The notes: a model not told the origin generated them from the sequence alone. Shown: positions 1 to 9,291, numbered from the stretch's first letter. The stretch is DNA of 64,000 bases from Paenibacillus sp. NAIST15-1 (GCF_001894745.1 NZ_BBYF01000001.1:186001-250000); one strand, 5' to 3'. Program-made: numbers and translations.

Positions 1-441
1 AATAATATTTCAGCTAAAGTTTATACTATAGAGCAAATGATTGACCAAATAAAAAAACAAAACTCAACACTTATTTTTATTTCTATCTCATTAGGAATTA
101 TATTAACATGTCTTTCCATGATCGGATTTATCGGAATCATTTTTATGTCAATAAAAAAAAGGCTAACTGATTTAGCTATTTTGTATATACATGGCTCAAG
201 TATTTCAATATTATTACTTTCTTTATTTTTTGAGTTCACATGTCAGCTCATTATTGCTTCATCTATTTCCTATTTTATTTCTTATTTGTTAACTCATCTG
301 ATAAACGATACACCAATATCTCTTTTAACGTTTGGGATTTCATCCTCTTTGTTCTTCATTATTGGAATAATCATTACATTTTTTATTAGAAACAAATTAT
401 CTCGTACAGAATTAATTCGCAGCATTAAAGAGGTGTATTAA
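1..441 (+). CDS. FtsX/MacB-type ABC transporter permease, C-terminal part
   Basis: The frame is open from base 1, so the gene starts outside the window and only its last 146 residues are visible. They contain hydrophobic segments around residues 32-57, 70-95 and 108-129, separated by short basic loops, which fits the final membrane segments of an FtsX-like permease. The next gene begins two bases after the stop and encodes a LolD/MacB-type ATPase, the usual partner of such permeases. Together they probably export or extract a hydrophobic or peptidic substrate. The same combination occurs in bacteriocin-associated transporters, but nothing here identifies the cargo. The DNA is distinctly AT-rich compared with hflX downstream, which hints at acquisition by transfer. 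Confidence 0.65.
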   Translation, partial: NNISAKVYTIEQMIDQIKKQNSTLIFISISLGIILTCLSMIGFIGIIFMSIKKRLTDLAILYIHGSSISILLLSLFFEFTCQLIIASSISYFISYLLTHLINDTPISLLTFGISSSLFFIIGIIITFFIRNKLSRTELIRSIKEVY

Positions 442-442
442 T

Positions 443-1111
443 GTGGAGAAACTAATAATCGATAGTATTTCAAAAAGTTTCAATAAAAGAGAAAAAAGAA
501 ATATACTGGATGGAATAGATTTCAAAATCACAAAAGGGGAAATGATTGCAATTACCGGACCGTCGGGTTCAGGAAAATCTACATTACTTAATATAATTGG
601 TTGCATAGATTTCCCTGATGAAGGCTCTATTTACGTAGATAATATTGATGTCAAAAGCCTGACAATGAAAGAAATAGCTCTACTACGAAATCAAACATTC
701 GGATATGTATTTCAAAATTTCTTACTACTGCCTCAATATACCGTATACGAAAACATTGAATTGCCTCTTTATTACCGAAAAACGAACAAAAAAACAAAAA
801 AGAAGGATATAATGGAAACAATACAATATCTGGGTTTATCTGAATTTTATAATAAGTATCCTTCCGAGTTATCTGGAGGACAACAACAAAGAGTTGCTAT
901 TGGTCGTGCCTTAGTTGGAAAACCCGATATCATACTTGCGGATGAACCTACGGGCTCACTTGATCAGGAAAACGGTAAAATGGTGCTTAATTACCTAAAA
1001 GACTTAAATTCAAAAGGCAGTTCTATCATTATTGTAACACATGATCACTTTATCGCTAATCAATGTAATCGTATCATAAATCTTGTAGACGGAAAAATCA
1101 AAGACATATAG
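443..1111 (+). CDS. ABC transporter ATP-binding protein (LolD/MacB-like)
   Basis: A 222-residue ABC ATPase. Walker A (GPSGSGKST) is at residues 39-47, the signature is LSGGQQQR, and Walker B is followed by the D-loop motif DEPTGSLD, which is typical of the MacB/LolD/FtsE group. It starts at GTG 443; the overlapping ATG at 441 is in a frame that stops after four codons. It lies two bases after the permease gene and eight bases before the lipoprotein gene, so the three are almost certainly one operon. Its role is to power the permease; the substrate is unknown. Confidence 0.9.
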   Translation: MEKLIIDSISKSFNKREKRNILDGIDFKITKGEMIAITGPSGSGKSTLLNIIGCIDFPDEGSIYVDNIDVKSLTMKEIALLRNQTFGYVFQNFLLLPQYTVYENIELPLYYRKTNKKTKKKDIMETIQYLGLSEFYNKYPSELSGGQQQRVAIGRALVGKPDIILADEPTGSLDQENGKMVLNYLKDLNSKGSSIIIVTHDHFIANQCNRIINLVDGKIKDI

Positions 1112-1118
1112 AAAGTGA

Positions 1119-2432
1119 GTGAGGAAAATAAGAAAAATAGTTATCATTTCACTTTTGATAAGTACTTTGATATTAGGATGTAGTCAAAATATAGAAGTTA
1201 AAAATGACGAAAAATTAATCATTGGGCTAGTTTTTGGAGACACAAATAATGAAGAATTCCAACGTAGATTTGTAGAACCATTTTTAATTTTACACCCAAA
1301 TGTCGATATAAAAGTCGTATCTGCGATAACAGAAGATCCAGCGACTCATAACCCTAATGGCCCTTATCAAAATGTCTTAAATTTACTAACAGGTACTGAG
1401 CCGGTTGATTTATTATTTATGGATTCCTCATTATATCAAATACTGTCTCAACAAAATCAACTTAAGGAGTTATCTCCCTTTATCAATAAGGATAAATTTG
1501 ATATTAATTCTGCTAAAACTTCAGTTATTGATTACTTGAAACAACTTGGAAACGGAAATTTATATGGCCTATCTCCTTCCTTTCAAACAAAGGTTGTTTT
1601 TTATAACAAAATGTTGTTCCAAAAAGCTAATCTTGAACCTCCTCATGATTTAATGACTTTGGAGCAATTATTTCAAAAAGCAGAACTATTATCTTTACAA
1701 CTAAAAGAGGATAATATTTATGGAATAAGCTTTGACAGATACAACGACTCTAACTATTTCAATATTATAAACAACTATTTATCCAGTTTAAATGTGAGAA
1801 TGTATGATATAGACCAAAAGAAAATGACAGTTGCAACTGATACTTGGAAGGAAAGCTTCCAGCTAATTGATTCATTATTCCAAAAGAACATTACACCAAT
1901 AAAATCTGAAGGAGAAGACCTATTTCTTAACAATAAAGTTGGAATAATCATAGAAAACTATAATTATTTTAATTCACTAAAAAAACAAATGCCCAGCAAT
2001 TTTGACATAGTTACTTATCCAATTCATACCGGATCTCCTCATGTAGGAAGTGAAATTACTTTTAGCAACATTATCGCCATTAATGCCTATTCTAACAATA
2101 CTGAAATAGCATGGGAATATCTCAAGTTTATTCACAGCCAAAAATGGGCAAAATCAAATAAAGACATACCTAGTGAATTATTTACATTTTATAATCACAA
2201 GGAAGATACCGTATATAATATCGATGCTTTCTATAAGTTGCAATCTTCTATATCAGCAAATTATCAGTTGGACTTATACAATAATTTCAAAATAATTAAT
2301 GATATTAGAATGATAATCACCGAAGGGAACAAACAAATAGAATCTGCAAGGAATAAAGAAAAATCAATCACAGAAGCACTTAACGAATGGGAAGATTCGG
2401 GAAATGAATTATTGAATAGAAATACTAACTAA
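1119..2432 (+). CDS. Extracellular solute-binding lipoprotein (SBP family 1-like)
   Basis: A 437-residue lipoprotein: basic N-terminus, hydrophobic segment, then the lipobox LILGC with the lipidated cysteine at residue 21. The rest resembles family 1 periplasmic-type binding proteins of carbohydrate importers: a first Rossmann-like lobe, a segment naming a target site (NLLTGTEPVDLLFMDSS), and helical C-terminal lobes. It starts at GTG 1119. It follows an FtsX-type permease and a LolD-type ATPase, not the MalFG-type permeases that normally go with this family, so it may be a substrate-capture or sensor subunit of an export or defence-type transporter. The end of the gene runs into a strong hairpin. 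Confidence 0.8.
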   Translation: MRKIRKIVIISLLISTLILGCSQNIEVKNDEKLIIGLVFGDTNNEEFQRRFVEPFLILHPNVDIKVVSAITEDPATHNPNGPYQNVLNLLTGTEPVDLLFMDSSLYQILSQQNQLKELSPFINKDKFDINSAKTSVIDYLKQLGNGNLYGLSPSFQTKVVFYNKMLFQKANLEPPHDLMTLEQLFQKAELLSLQLKEDNIYGISFDRYNDSNYFNIINNYLSSLNVRMYDIDQKKMTVATDTWKESFQLIDSLFQKNITPIKSEGEDLFLNNKVGIIIENYNYFNSLKKQMPSNFDIVTYPIHTGSPHVGSEITFSNIIAINAYSNNTEIAWEYLKFIHSQKWAKSNKDIPSELFTFYNHKEDTVYNIDAFYKLQSSISANYQLDLYNNFKIINDIRMIITEGNKQIESARNKEKSITEALNEWEDSGNELLNRNTN

Positions 2433-2464
2433 TTTTTTCTATTCTAAATAGTTTTGATCTTCTT

Positions 2465-2501
2465 GCAAAGTCACTTCGTCTCCTATTCGAAGTGACTTTG
2501 C
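2465..2501. terminator. Bidirectional intrinsic terminator
   Basis: A perfect 14-bp inverted repeat (2465-2478 and 2488-2501) with a 9-base loop sits between the convergent lipoprotein gene and hflX. T-rich tracts lie on both sides, so it can end both transcripts. Confidence 0.85.
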
Positions 2502-2510
2502 ATTTAATCA

Positions 2511-3782
2511 CTACTTTTTCACATATTGAGCGAACTTCTGATAATCGCTCTGCTTGCATTCCAGAACAAGCTTCGTGCCCTGCTCCTCATATTCAGTAGC
2601 AAGTACATGCGCATGCTCATTCAAGTAAGAGACATACTGTCCTTCGTGATAGGGAATGAGCATCTCACACTTCACGTAATTGCGGAACACCTTGCCGCGA
2701 ATCGCCGTGACAAGCTCATCTAGCCCCTGCTTGCCCTTGGCCGAAATATACAAGGAATTGTCCTGCGATTCCGGTATTTCTCCATCCTTCATGTCGATCT
2801 TGTTGAAAGCATAAATCATCGGAATATCCTCGATTCCAATTGCCTTCAGCGTCTCATTCGTAATGTGAATGTGCTGCTCATACTCCGGATTGGAGAAGTC
2901 CACAACATGCACGAGCAGGTCGGCTTCTCTCACTTCCTCCAGCGTAGAGCGAAATGCCTTCACAAGATGATGCGGCAGTCTGCTGACGAAGCCAACCGTG
3001 TCGGTCAGGAGGAATTCCTTCTTATCCTCCAGCTCAATGTTGCGGACAGACGTTTCCAATGTTGCGAACAGCATATCCTTTTCAAATACGAATTTGTCCT
3101 GTGATCCCGTAAACTTTCCAACCAGTGCGTTCATTACCGTGGATTTGCCCGCATTCGTGTAGCCGACGAGCGAGACGACAGGGATCTCTGTCTTCTTCCG
3201 CTTCTTACGTTGAATTTGGCGATGCGCTACGAGCGTTTCCAATTCCCTGCTCATGGCTGTAATTTTCTCTTCAATCCGGCGACGATCCAGCTCAAGCTTT
3301 GTTTCACCCACGCCCTTGTTCTTCGTGCCGATACCGCCGCTCTGGCGGCCAAGTGATTCACGCAAGCCAACAAGACGCGGCAGCATATACTGCAGCTCTG
3401 CCACCTCGACCTGAAGCTGCGCCTCACGAGTCTTCGCGCGCTGTCCGAAGATGTCCAGAATGAGCAGCGTCCGATCCACGACCTTGCAGTCTAGATCGGC
3501 TTCCAGATTGCGCAGCTGCGAAGGCGACAGCTCATCATTGAAAATAACAAGATTGGCTTCTTGCTGCTTCAGCATGATCGTAATTTCCTGTATCTTGCCT
3601 GTGCCGATGTAATGCGACGTATTGATGCGGCTCAGATTCTGCGTCACTGTCCCGACTACTTCGACATCACATGCGCTCGCCAGGTTCGCCAGTTCCTCCA
3701 TCGAATATGCAAAGTCTGGCTGATGATTCATATTCACGCCGACCAGTACGGCCTTTTGCGGTTCGATTGTTAGTTGTTCCAT
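2511..3782 (-). CDS. hflX: GTPase HflX
   Basis: A 423-residue protein of normal HflX length. The N-terminal HflX domain (about residues 1-190, with the conserved GTGK and glycine-rich RQSGGIGTKNKGVGE stretch) is followed by a GTPase domain: G1 GYTNAGKST at about 207-214, G3 DTVGF and G4 NKID. HflX is a ribosome-associated GTPase that splits stalled 70S ribosomes during heat and antibiotic stress. The start is supported by a GGAGGA site eight bases upstream of ATG. It is transcribed alone and converges on the upstream lipoprotein operon. The gene is ordinary and complete. Confidence 0.95.
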   Translation of the reverse strand: MEQLTIEPQKAVLVGVNMNHQPDFAYSMEELANLASACDVEVVGTVTQNLSRINTSHYIGTGKIQEITIMLKQQEANLVIFNDELSPSQLRNLEADLDCKVVDRTLLILDIFGQRAKTREAQLQVEVAELQYMLPRLVGLRESLGRQSGGIGTKNKGVGETKLELDRRRIEEKITAMSRELETLVAHRQIQRKKRKKTEIPVVSLVGYTNAGKSTVMNALVGKFTGSQDKFVFEKDMLFATLETSVRNIELEDKKEFLLTDTVGFVSRLPHHLVKAFRSTLEEVREADLLVHVVDFSNPEYEQHIHITNETLKAIGIEDIPMIYAFNKIDMKDGEIPESQDNSLYISAKGKQGLDELVTAIRGKVFRNYVKCEMLIPYHEGQYVSYLNEHAHVLATEYEEQGTKLVLECKQSDYQKFAQYVKK

Positions 3783-3850
3783 AAAGTTATTCCTCCATGT
3801 TTCTATTTATTTTGTTCCTATCATGCCTGGTTCTCATACAACTTGATGCA

Positions 3851-3877
3851 CAAAAAAACACAGGCATCCCGCCTGCG
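3851..3877 (-). terminator. Intrinsic terminator on the minus strand
   Basis: A 7-bp stem (3859-3865 with 3871-3877, one G-T pair) and 5-base loop, followed on the minus strand by seven T. It would stop transcripts arriving from the TetR side before they enter hflX. Confidence 0.7.
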
Positions 3878-3879
3878 CT

Positions 3880-4704
3880 TGGAGTAATCGTATTAATTCT
3901 GGATCGCAACCTTCTGTATCCTATTACACATAGGATCCTTGCGGCTAATTAGATCGAACTCCCACCTTGATAGGGGCGATTCAATCCAATTGGAACAACC
4001 CAATGGCCAACTGTACAGTCTACAGCTATTACCGCTGTTCGCAGTTAACGCTGCCAGCATCCACTGATGCACACAGCTGTATTCGCATTATCAGACACAT
4101 GCACCCCAATTGCCCCGAACCAGATAACACGATCAGGAACAAGCAATACATGCGACGACAATGCTCAAAGAGACATACTTCTCTCCTTCAATAGCGGCAG
4201 ACACGTGCAATGGGCACAACAAAAGAAGGTAGGCACGATCCCTCCCTCTTCTGTCGCCAACCATTTTATTAGGTTCCGTAGCAACAAGGCAGACCAATCC
4301 CGATTACTCTGCACACAAGCAGAGCTAATGAGCACTATTCAGTTAGTGACACATGCGTTCAATCGGATTCTTCCTAGGCGGAAGATGGTTGCCTTATTTA
4401 CCACTGTGAACCCTCCGTTCTGTCAAAGTTATCCTCATCCTAACACAGCCAAAGTATTGAAGCAAGTAGTTATCTGCATAAATCTTATTCTCCTAGATTC
4501 ATACAACTAACTAGAGCTAAGGACAAAGGCATCGAAATCGATAGGGAAATCGGATTTATTCTCGTAATACATGCTGTATGTACCAGGCGATAACGTAATG
4601 GACGGAGTGCTAAAAGTTCCGTTGACACTAACTGGGACAAAGCTGCCGTTATTAGCTCCAAGTAATTTGCTGAAGCAAAAGTTATTATATGTACAAAATA
4701 ATCG
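3880..4704. other. Long gap without a convincing gene; possibly decayed
   Basis: About 800 bases between the hflX-side terminator and the TetR gene contain no ORF with a ribosome binding site. On the minus strand, the TetR frame continues past its stop for 65 codons to a TAG at 4507-4509 and reads like a beta-rich protein (for example TYSMYYENKSDFPIDFDAFV) but has no start codon. Around 4000-4190 another minus-strand frame looks weakly protein-like and is broken by stops. This fits a degraded gene pair, but chance is possible. Confidence 0.3.
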
Positions 4705-5289
4705 TCAGTGCTTCGACGCACCTGCTACATTTCCGTACATCACAATGGTCAGCACCATATCGAAAACTTCGGAAAACCGGTAGCGGCTTTCAGCCAGGTA
4801 ATCTGTATCAGTCAACGATTCGATCGCTGCAAAGATGATATGTGCCACAACCCCTTGATCGATATTCTTCCGAAAATAACCTTGCTCAGCACCGTCCTCT
4901 AATACCTTCACCAAATGATTAATAATGACGTGCTTGCGCAAATTCTGAAATTTCTCATTTAAAACGGGCACGCTGTGCTTTATATCCTCGATCGCGGATC
5001 GCTCAATACCGTTCAATCGCTCTACCATCAAGGCCATAAAGGTACGCAGCTTCACTTCAGGCTCCTGCTTGCTCGCAAGCAGCTCATGAATGTCTGCCTC
5101 AATTTCTTGAAATAGCTTCTCGATCACGATTTCCAGCAAATCGTATTTCGAATCGAAGTAGCGGTACAGCGTAGCCTTGCTCATCCCAATCCCCTGCACG
5201 AGATCGTCCACGGATAGATTGGAGTAACCGTGCCGAAAAAACTGGGATGCAGCATGCGTTAACAGTCTCGCTTCCGTCTTTTTGCTCAT
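4705..5289 (-). CDS. TetR/AcrR family transcriptional regulator
   Basis: A 194-residue repressor-type regulator. The N-terminal helix-turn-helix spans about residues 10-55 (QFFRHGYSNLSVDDLVQGIG, then MSKATLYRYFDSKYDLL), followed by a helical ligand-binding domain. I chose ATG 5289, preceded by GAGGAACC, over an in-frame upstream start at 5352 that would overlap the preceding gene. It lies 46 bases downstream of the HXXEE membrane-protein gene on the same strand, so the two are probably co-transcribed. The inverted repeat upstream of that gene (5979-6004) is the obvious candidate operator, making the pair self-regulated. The inducer cannot be read from sequence. Confidence 0.9.
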   Translation of the reverse strand: MSKKTEARLLTHAASQFFRHGYSNLSVDDLVQGIGMSKATLYRYFDSKYDLLEIVIEKLFQEIEADIHELLASKQEPEVKLRTFMALMVERLNGIERSAIEDIKHSVPVLNEKFQNLRKHVIINHLVKVLEDGAEQGYFRKNIDQGVVAHIIFAAIESLTDTDYLAESRYRFSEVFDMVLTIVMYGNVAGASKH

Positions 5290-5335
5290 GTCAGGTTCCT
5301 CTTCCGTAATGATAATGATATGAAGTAATTTCATT

Positions 5336-5959
5336 TTAAACAAGGGCAGCAATTAACGCAATCGGAAGCAGGACGACATAAGGAATGATCAGGAGTAGGG
5401 TTACCTTCCAGTCCCCCGTCAATCTTCGCAGCAGAAGCGGTCCAAGGAGCCAATATAACTGAGCGGTGTATAAGCCCGGAAAATATTCGCCGAAATAAAG
5501 GCTCCAAGTGGTGTGTGCGATGGCATTGCCGAGCGCTCCATAAGCTGTAAAGAACAAAACGGGAATAAGAAGAACGGGCTTACGCCGGACAAAGGCAAAG
5601 ATAGCGGCAAGAGCGAAGCAAGAATAGGAGATCATGTTCAACACAACAAAAAATTGCGCGGTATAGGGTTCTCCACCATAAATAAGAGGAAAGCGGGTTG
5701 AAAATCCGGTAGAGAATTCTTCGGAAAAATGAATGAACTGCCAGGCTAGAACACCGAAGTAGAACGGCAGAACTTGCAATGGTTCACTCGGTTCAACTTT
5801 CCTCCTATACAACGTAATAAAAATCGAGTATGCAAACACGATCCCAAGGGCAAATGTGACGATTAGCTCATACCCTGAACTTAGATAGCAGAAGAGCACA
5901 AACAGGATAGCAGACAGAAATGTAGCGACTACGAAGTCTTTTTTCTGAATCCAAACCAT
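5336..5959 (-). CDS. HXXEE domain membrane protein
   Basis: A 207-residue integral membrane protein with about six hydrophobic segments. The signature HFSEE (His-x-x-Glu-Glu) lies at about residues 77-81, and further conserved-looking histidine and acidic positions follow (NAIAHTTW). This is the HXXEE family, whose members often sit next to TetR regulators; the biochemical role is unknown. Start: ATG at 5959 with GGAGGG seven bases upstream. The following TetR gene and the operator-like repeat in front make a small self-controlled operon, a layout often seen for membrane proteins responding to a toxic or hydrophobic compound. Confidence 0.8.
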   Translation of the reverse strand: MVWIQKKDFVVATFLSAILFVLFCYLSSGYELIVTFALGIVFAYSIFITLYRRKVEPSEPLQVLPFYFGVLAWQFIHFSEEFSTGFSTRFPLIYGGEPYTAQFFVVLNMISYSCFALAAIFAFVRRKPVLLIPVLFFTAYGALGNAIAHTTWSLYFGEYFPGLYTAQLYWLLGPLLLRRLTGDWKVTLLLIIPYVVLLPIALIAALV

Positions 5960-5978
5960 GCAAATCCCTCCCTATTTC

Positions 5979-6004
5979 GAAACTATTTATACTAATTTAG
6001 TTTC
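5979..6004. promoter_or_regulatory. Candidate TetR operator
   Basis: An inverted repeat GAAACTA-N12-TAGTTTC lies just upstream of the ribosome binding site of the HXXEE gene and covers an AT-rich -10-like element (TATAAAT on the minus strand). Position and symmetry fit an operator for the TetR regulator of the same operon. Confidence 0.55.
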
Positions 6005-6130
6005 ATGTTATCAATTTATCTCCCCACAAATTGGATGTCAACCTATTTTGTTCTTAATCACATTCATTTTTTATGAAGTCATTTCAACTTAAGGACATCT
6101 GCCATTCTTTTTTACCTTGAAAATAACAGA

Positions 6131-6160
6131 AAAACAGCTCGATCAGCCACGAGCTGTTTT
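6131..6160 (-). terminator. Intrinsic terminator after the HEAT-like gene
   Basis: An 11-bp stem (6131-6141 with 6150-6160) containing CAGCTCG/CGAGCTG, an 8-base loop and runs of A and T on both sides. It lies downstream of the minus-strand gene ending at 6237 and could work in either direction. Confidence 0.75.
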
Positions 6161-6236
6161 TCTTATAGGAGTTTATTTTTTCAGAGCAAGTAATGTCGTA
6201 ATTAAATAGTTCTTGATAATCTTAGATGGATCATCA

Positions 6237-6782
6237 CTACACCAGCTCCCTCAGCCAATAAGACAAGAACTCCCGAATACGTTCATCCCTCTCAGACTGC
6301 AGTACTCGACGGAACATCCAGCGTACCCGCTCTCTTACCGTCCTATCCCGCTTCGCACACAATCCTAGAAGATCAATACAATGCAGCCGCTCGGCCGCGC
6401 GCCCATTCTCAAGCAGGTGGGCATATACAGCAGTTCCTCGGGCAACTTCCCGCTTGCAAGCATCTGCCAGACGCGGATTTCCGTACTCCAACTCAAGATC
6501 TGCCGGCTCGCCGGACGCAATGAGAACAAGCAGCTCCAGCATGTAAGGACGCGCCGTATCCGTCGTATTCTGAATCATGCTTAGCAAGCAAATGGATGTC
6601 GGTACAGCCACTTCATACAAGGCGCCCTGCACAACCACAATTGCTTCTATTGATTCACTGGCCAGCTCCGCTTCTGCTGTTGTCGAAGCATCCTTCAACT
6701 GAAGGAGAGCCTCAGGCAGCCGTTCCGCTGCTTCTGCCCCCCGATATGTCGTCCAAGGTATGCGAATGATATCCCATGTCAT
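6237..6782 (-). CDS. HEAT-like alpha-helical protein of unknown function
   Basis: A 181-residue soluble protein that appears almost wholly alpha-helical, with helix pairs resembling degenerate HEAT repeats (for example ALLQLKDASTTAEAELASES and SICLLSMIQNTTDTARPYML). The start is backed by AAGGAGGG eight bases before ATG. Proteins of this general kind occur as immunity proteins beside polymorphic toxins and as stand-alone adaptors, but no toxin gene adjoins it here. It is transcribed alone and followed by a good terminator. I do not recognise a specific family. Confidence 0.6.
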   Translation of the reverse strand: MTWDIIRIPWTTYRGAEAAERLPEALLQLKDASTTAEAELASESIEAIVVVQGALYEVAVPTSICLLSMIQNTTDTARPYMLELLVLIASGEPADLELEYGNPRLADACKREVARGTAVYAHLLENGRAAERLHCIDLLGLCAKRDRTVRERVRWMFRRVLQSERDERIREFLSYWLRELV

Positions 6783-7067
6783 CGTTCAGCCCTCCTTCTA
6801 GGATGCCATCTCTTCTATGATTAACATATTAGAGATGCCTCCGAATCAGAAGCATATCTGCGTAATCGAAGGATGCCCCTAAGCGATAACAGATACCCTA
6901 TTGTACTTCCCACTTTCCATCGCGCATGAGAATTCGATACTCCCGTGAGTAAACCATCATTATATCTGAGCGCAAGTGCAAGTTGCCGCCGACTCTCGAA
7001 TATATTTAGTTGCATAAACACGAATCGATTCATGCGGATCGATCAATCACACATGGAGGCGAAGGCC

Positions 7068-7982
7068 ATGAACGTCATGAGAGCTTTGGGGTATGAGGAA
7101 ACCGATCGTCTGCTCATCATTAATGCCGACGACTTCGGTATGTGTCATGCAACGAACATGGGGATTATGCAGCTGCTTGAGGAGGGATCGATTTGCTCCA
7201 CCTCCATCATGATGCCATGCGGCTGGGCCAAGGAAGCAGCGAAGTGGAGCGCCGCTCATCCAGAGCTGGACATCGGGGTACACCTCACCTTCACGAGCGA
7301 GTGGGAAGGGTATAAATGGTCGGCGATGAACCGTTCACGAGACATCTCCACCCTGCTCACCGAGGAGGGCTACTTCCCTGAGGATTGTCTAACCGTCGAA
7401 CATCTCGCCGATCCTGAGCAAATTCGCTGTGAAATGATTAGTCAAATTGAAGCGGCAAGACGTTTTGGCATCAATATTACGCATGCGGATAACCACATGG
7501 GCAGCTTGTACGGACTCGCGTCGGGACGGGATTTCCTTGACGTAGTATTTGATGTATGTGCAGCGTATGGACTGCCGTTCCGCATGCCAAGACGTATTGG
7601 CGGCATGAAGCTGAATCCAGAACTCGAGAAGATGGCGAAGAGGCGGATCGATCTGGCAGATGCCAAAGGGGTTGTCATTCTTGATACACTGCTCGGGCTC
7701 CCTTATGAACGGATTCCAGGAGAGACATATGCTCAGGTCAAAGCCAAGGCGGAAGCACTCCTACGCGGTCTTCTTCCCGGTATTACCGAGATGTACCTCC
7801 ACCCCTCCATCGTATCTGATGAATTAAAGGCCATTACTCCACATTGGGAGAAGCGCGGCATGGAATGGAGATTATTCCGCGATTCAGACATCAGGCGTGT
7901 CATTGCAGAAGAAGGTATTCAACTCATTCGTTGGCGGGATTTGCGGGATGTACAGCGCGGCCAGCTCCCACCGCTTATGTAG
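7068..7982 (+). CDS. ChbG/YdjC-family carbohydrate deacetylase
   Basis: A 304-residue protein of the YdjC/ChbG/HpnK fold. The metal-binding NADDFG motif is close to the N-terminus (residues 18-23), and histidines follow in DIGVHLTF and HADNHMG. These enzymes remove N-acetyl groups from oligosaccharides such as diacetylchitobiose. I chose ATG 7068, preceded by GGAGG at nine bases; an in-frame extension to 6945 has no such site. The GPH sugar symporter gene begins 22 bases downstream with its own strong ribosome binding site, so the pair probably imports and deacetylates the same sugar. The substrate is inference. Confidence 0.85.
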   Translation: MNVMRALGYEETDRLLIINADDFGMCHATNMGIMQLLEEGSICSTSIMMPCGWAKEAAKWSAAHPELDIGVHLTFTSEWEGYKWSAMNRSRDISTLLTEEGYFPEDCLTVEHLADPEQIRCEMISQIEAARRFGINITHADNHMGSLYGLASGRDFLDVVFDVCAAYGLPFRMPRRIGGMKLNPELEKMAKRRIDLADAKGVVILDTLLGLPYERIPGETYAQVKAKAEALLRGLLPGITEMYLHPSIVSDELKAITPHWEKRGMEWRLFRDSDIRRVIAEEGIQLIRWRDLRDVQRGQLPPLM

Positions 7983-8004
7983 GAACAAGGAGGAGGGTCA
8001 TACC

Positions 8005-9291
8005 ATGAGCATTGCGATATCCCCTGCACGCAAAGCTGCCTTCGCTTCAGGAAATATATCTGCCAACTTATTGGCCCAAATGTTCGCAGCCTATATTGTC
8101 TATTATTACGTTGACATCCTTGGCGTCCGTCCAGGACTCATCGGCATTGCGATGGTGATCCACGGACTCGTCGGCGCCTTTCTCAATCCATTGTTCGGCT
8201 ATATGTCCGATCAGTTTCGTACGAGGTGGGGCCGGCGCATTCCCTACATGGCATTTGGAACGATACCGCTTGCGGCTGTATTTACCCTCATCTGGTTCCC
8301 ACTTGCTTCCGGTAACGGGCTGTTCTGGTACTTCCTTGTGTTCGTGCTGCTGTACGATATTCTGTATGTACTCGTCATCCTCAATTATTCAGCCTTGTTC
8401 CCGGAAATGTTCGTTACGATGAAGGAGCGAGCATCTGCCTCTTCGTGGAAGCAAATGTTCGGCATACTGGGGATGATTGGAGGGGTAGCAGCACCACCGC
8501 TAGTCTATACCGAATACGGATGGGGGGCTATGGGGCTTACCTTCGGAATCATATCCGCTATATTTCTGGCAGTGATGATCTGGGGCTCGAAGGAGAATGA
8601 GCAGGCATCTGCTCGCTCAATCGGGTTATGGAAAGCTATTGTGTATACGTTCTCTAACCGTTCTTTTGTCGCCTATGTACTGGGCGGTTTCTTCGTGCAA
8701 TTGACCTTTGCTCTTCTGACCGCGGCGATTCCGTTCTTCACCAAATATGCACTGCACGCAAATGAAAGCGCCAACACAATTATGCTTGGGCTGGTCTTCG
8801 TTACTGCGATCCCGTTCGTGTACGTATGGGCGCATTGGACGAAACGCTACGGACCGCGCAAAACGATGATTGCTGCCATCGTATGCTATATGTTTTCCTT
8901 AGCTCCACTTCTGTTCGTCTCATCGGAACTCGGTGCCTATATAGCAGGCGCATTCATCGGGTTCAGCCTTGCTGGACTTATCATCCTACTCGACATTCTC
9001 CTCTCTGAGGTCATTGACGAGGACGAGCGCACGACAGGGGCACGACGCGAAGGTATGTATTTCGGGATGAATGGATTTATTATTCGGTTCGGCGTCTCCC
9101 TGCAAGCCATTATTATGAGCACCGTACTCGAATCCAGCGGCTATGTTGCCAATAGCGCGCAGCAGCCTGACGCAGCCATATTGGGGATTAGACTGATGCT
9201 GGCAGGCATCCCAATCGTTGCACTCGTATTCGCCATCATTTGCTTTGTTATCTATCCGATTCGCAGCTCGCCGCAAAGGAATGGATCTTAG
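8005..9291 (+). CDS. GPH-family (MelB-like) sugar:cation symporter, MFS
   Basis: A 428-residue membrane protein with about 12 hydrophobic segments. The loop motif DQFRTRWGRRIPYM, close to the family's D-x(n)-R-x-G-R-R-P-Y signature, lies after the second segment, and the domain-2 counterpart is TKRYGPRKT. This is the glycoside-pentoside-hexuronide:cation symporter family. Start ATG 8005 follows AGGAGG; an in-frame upstream extension overlaps the preceding gene and is unlikely. It follows the ChbG-like deacetylase gene at once and probably supplies its sugar substrate by sodium- or proton-driven uptake. Confidence 0.9.
   Translation: MSIAISPARKAAFASGNISANLLAQMFAAYIVYYYVDILGVRPGLIGIAMVIHGLVGAFLNPLFGYMSDQFRTRWGRRIPYMAFGTIPLAAVFTLIWFPLASGNGLFWYFLVFVLLYDILYVLVILNYSALFPEMFVTMKERASASSWKQMFGILGMIGGVAAPPLVYTEYGWGAMGLTFGIISAIFLAVMIWGSKENEQASARSIGLWKAIVYTFSNRSFVAYVLGGFFVQLTFALLTAAIPFFTKYALHANESANTIMLGLVFVTAIPFVYVWAHWTKRYGPRKTMIAAIVCYMFSLAPLLFVSSELGAYIAGAFIGFSLAGLIILLDILLSEVIDEDERTTGARREGMYFGMNGFIIRFGVSLQAIIMSTVLESSGYVANSAQQPDAAILGIRLMLAGIPIVALVFAIICFVIYPIRSSPQRNGS

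Noticed and set aside
3967..4510. Plus-strand ORFs in the gap before the TetR gene
   Set aside because: Compositions unlike proteins (Cys/His-rich), no ribosome binding sites, overlapping each other in two frames.
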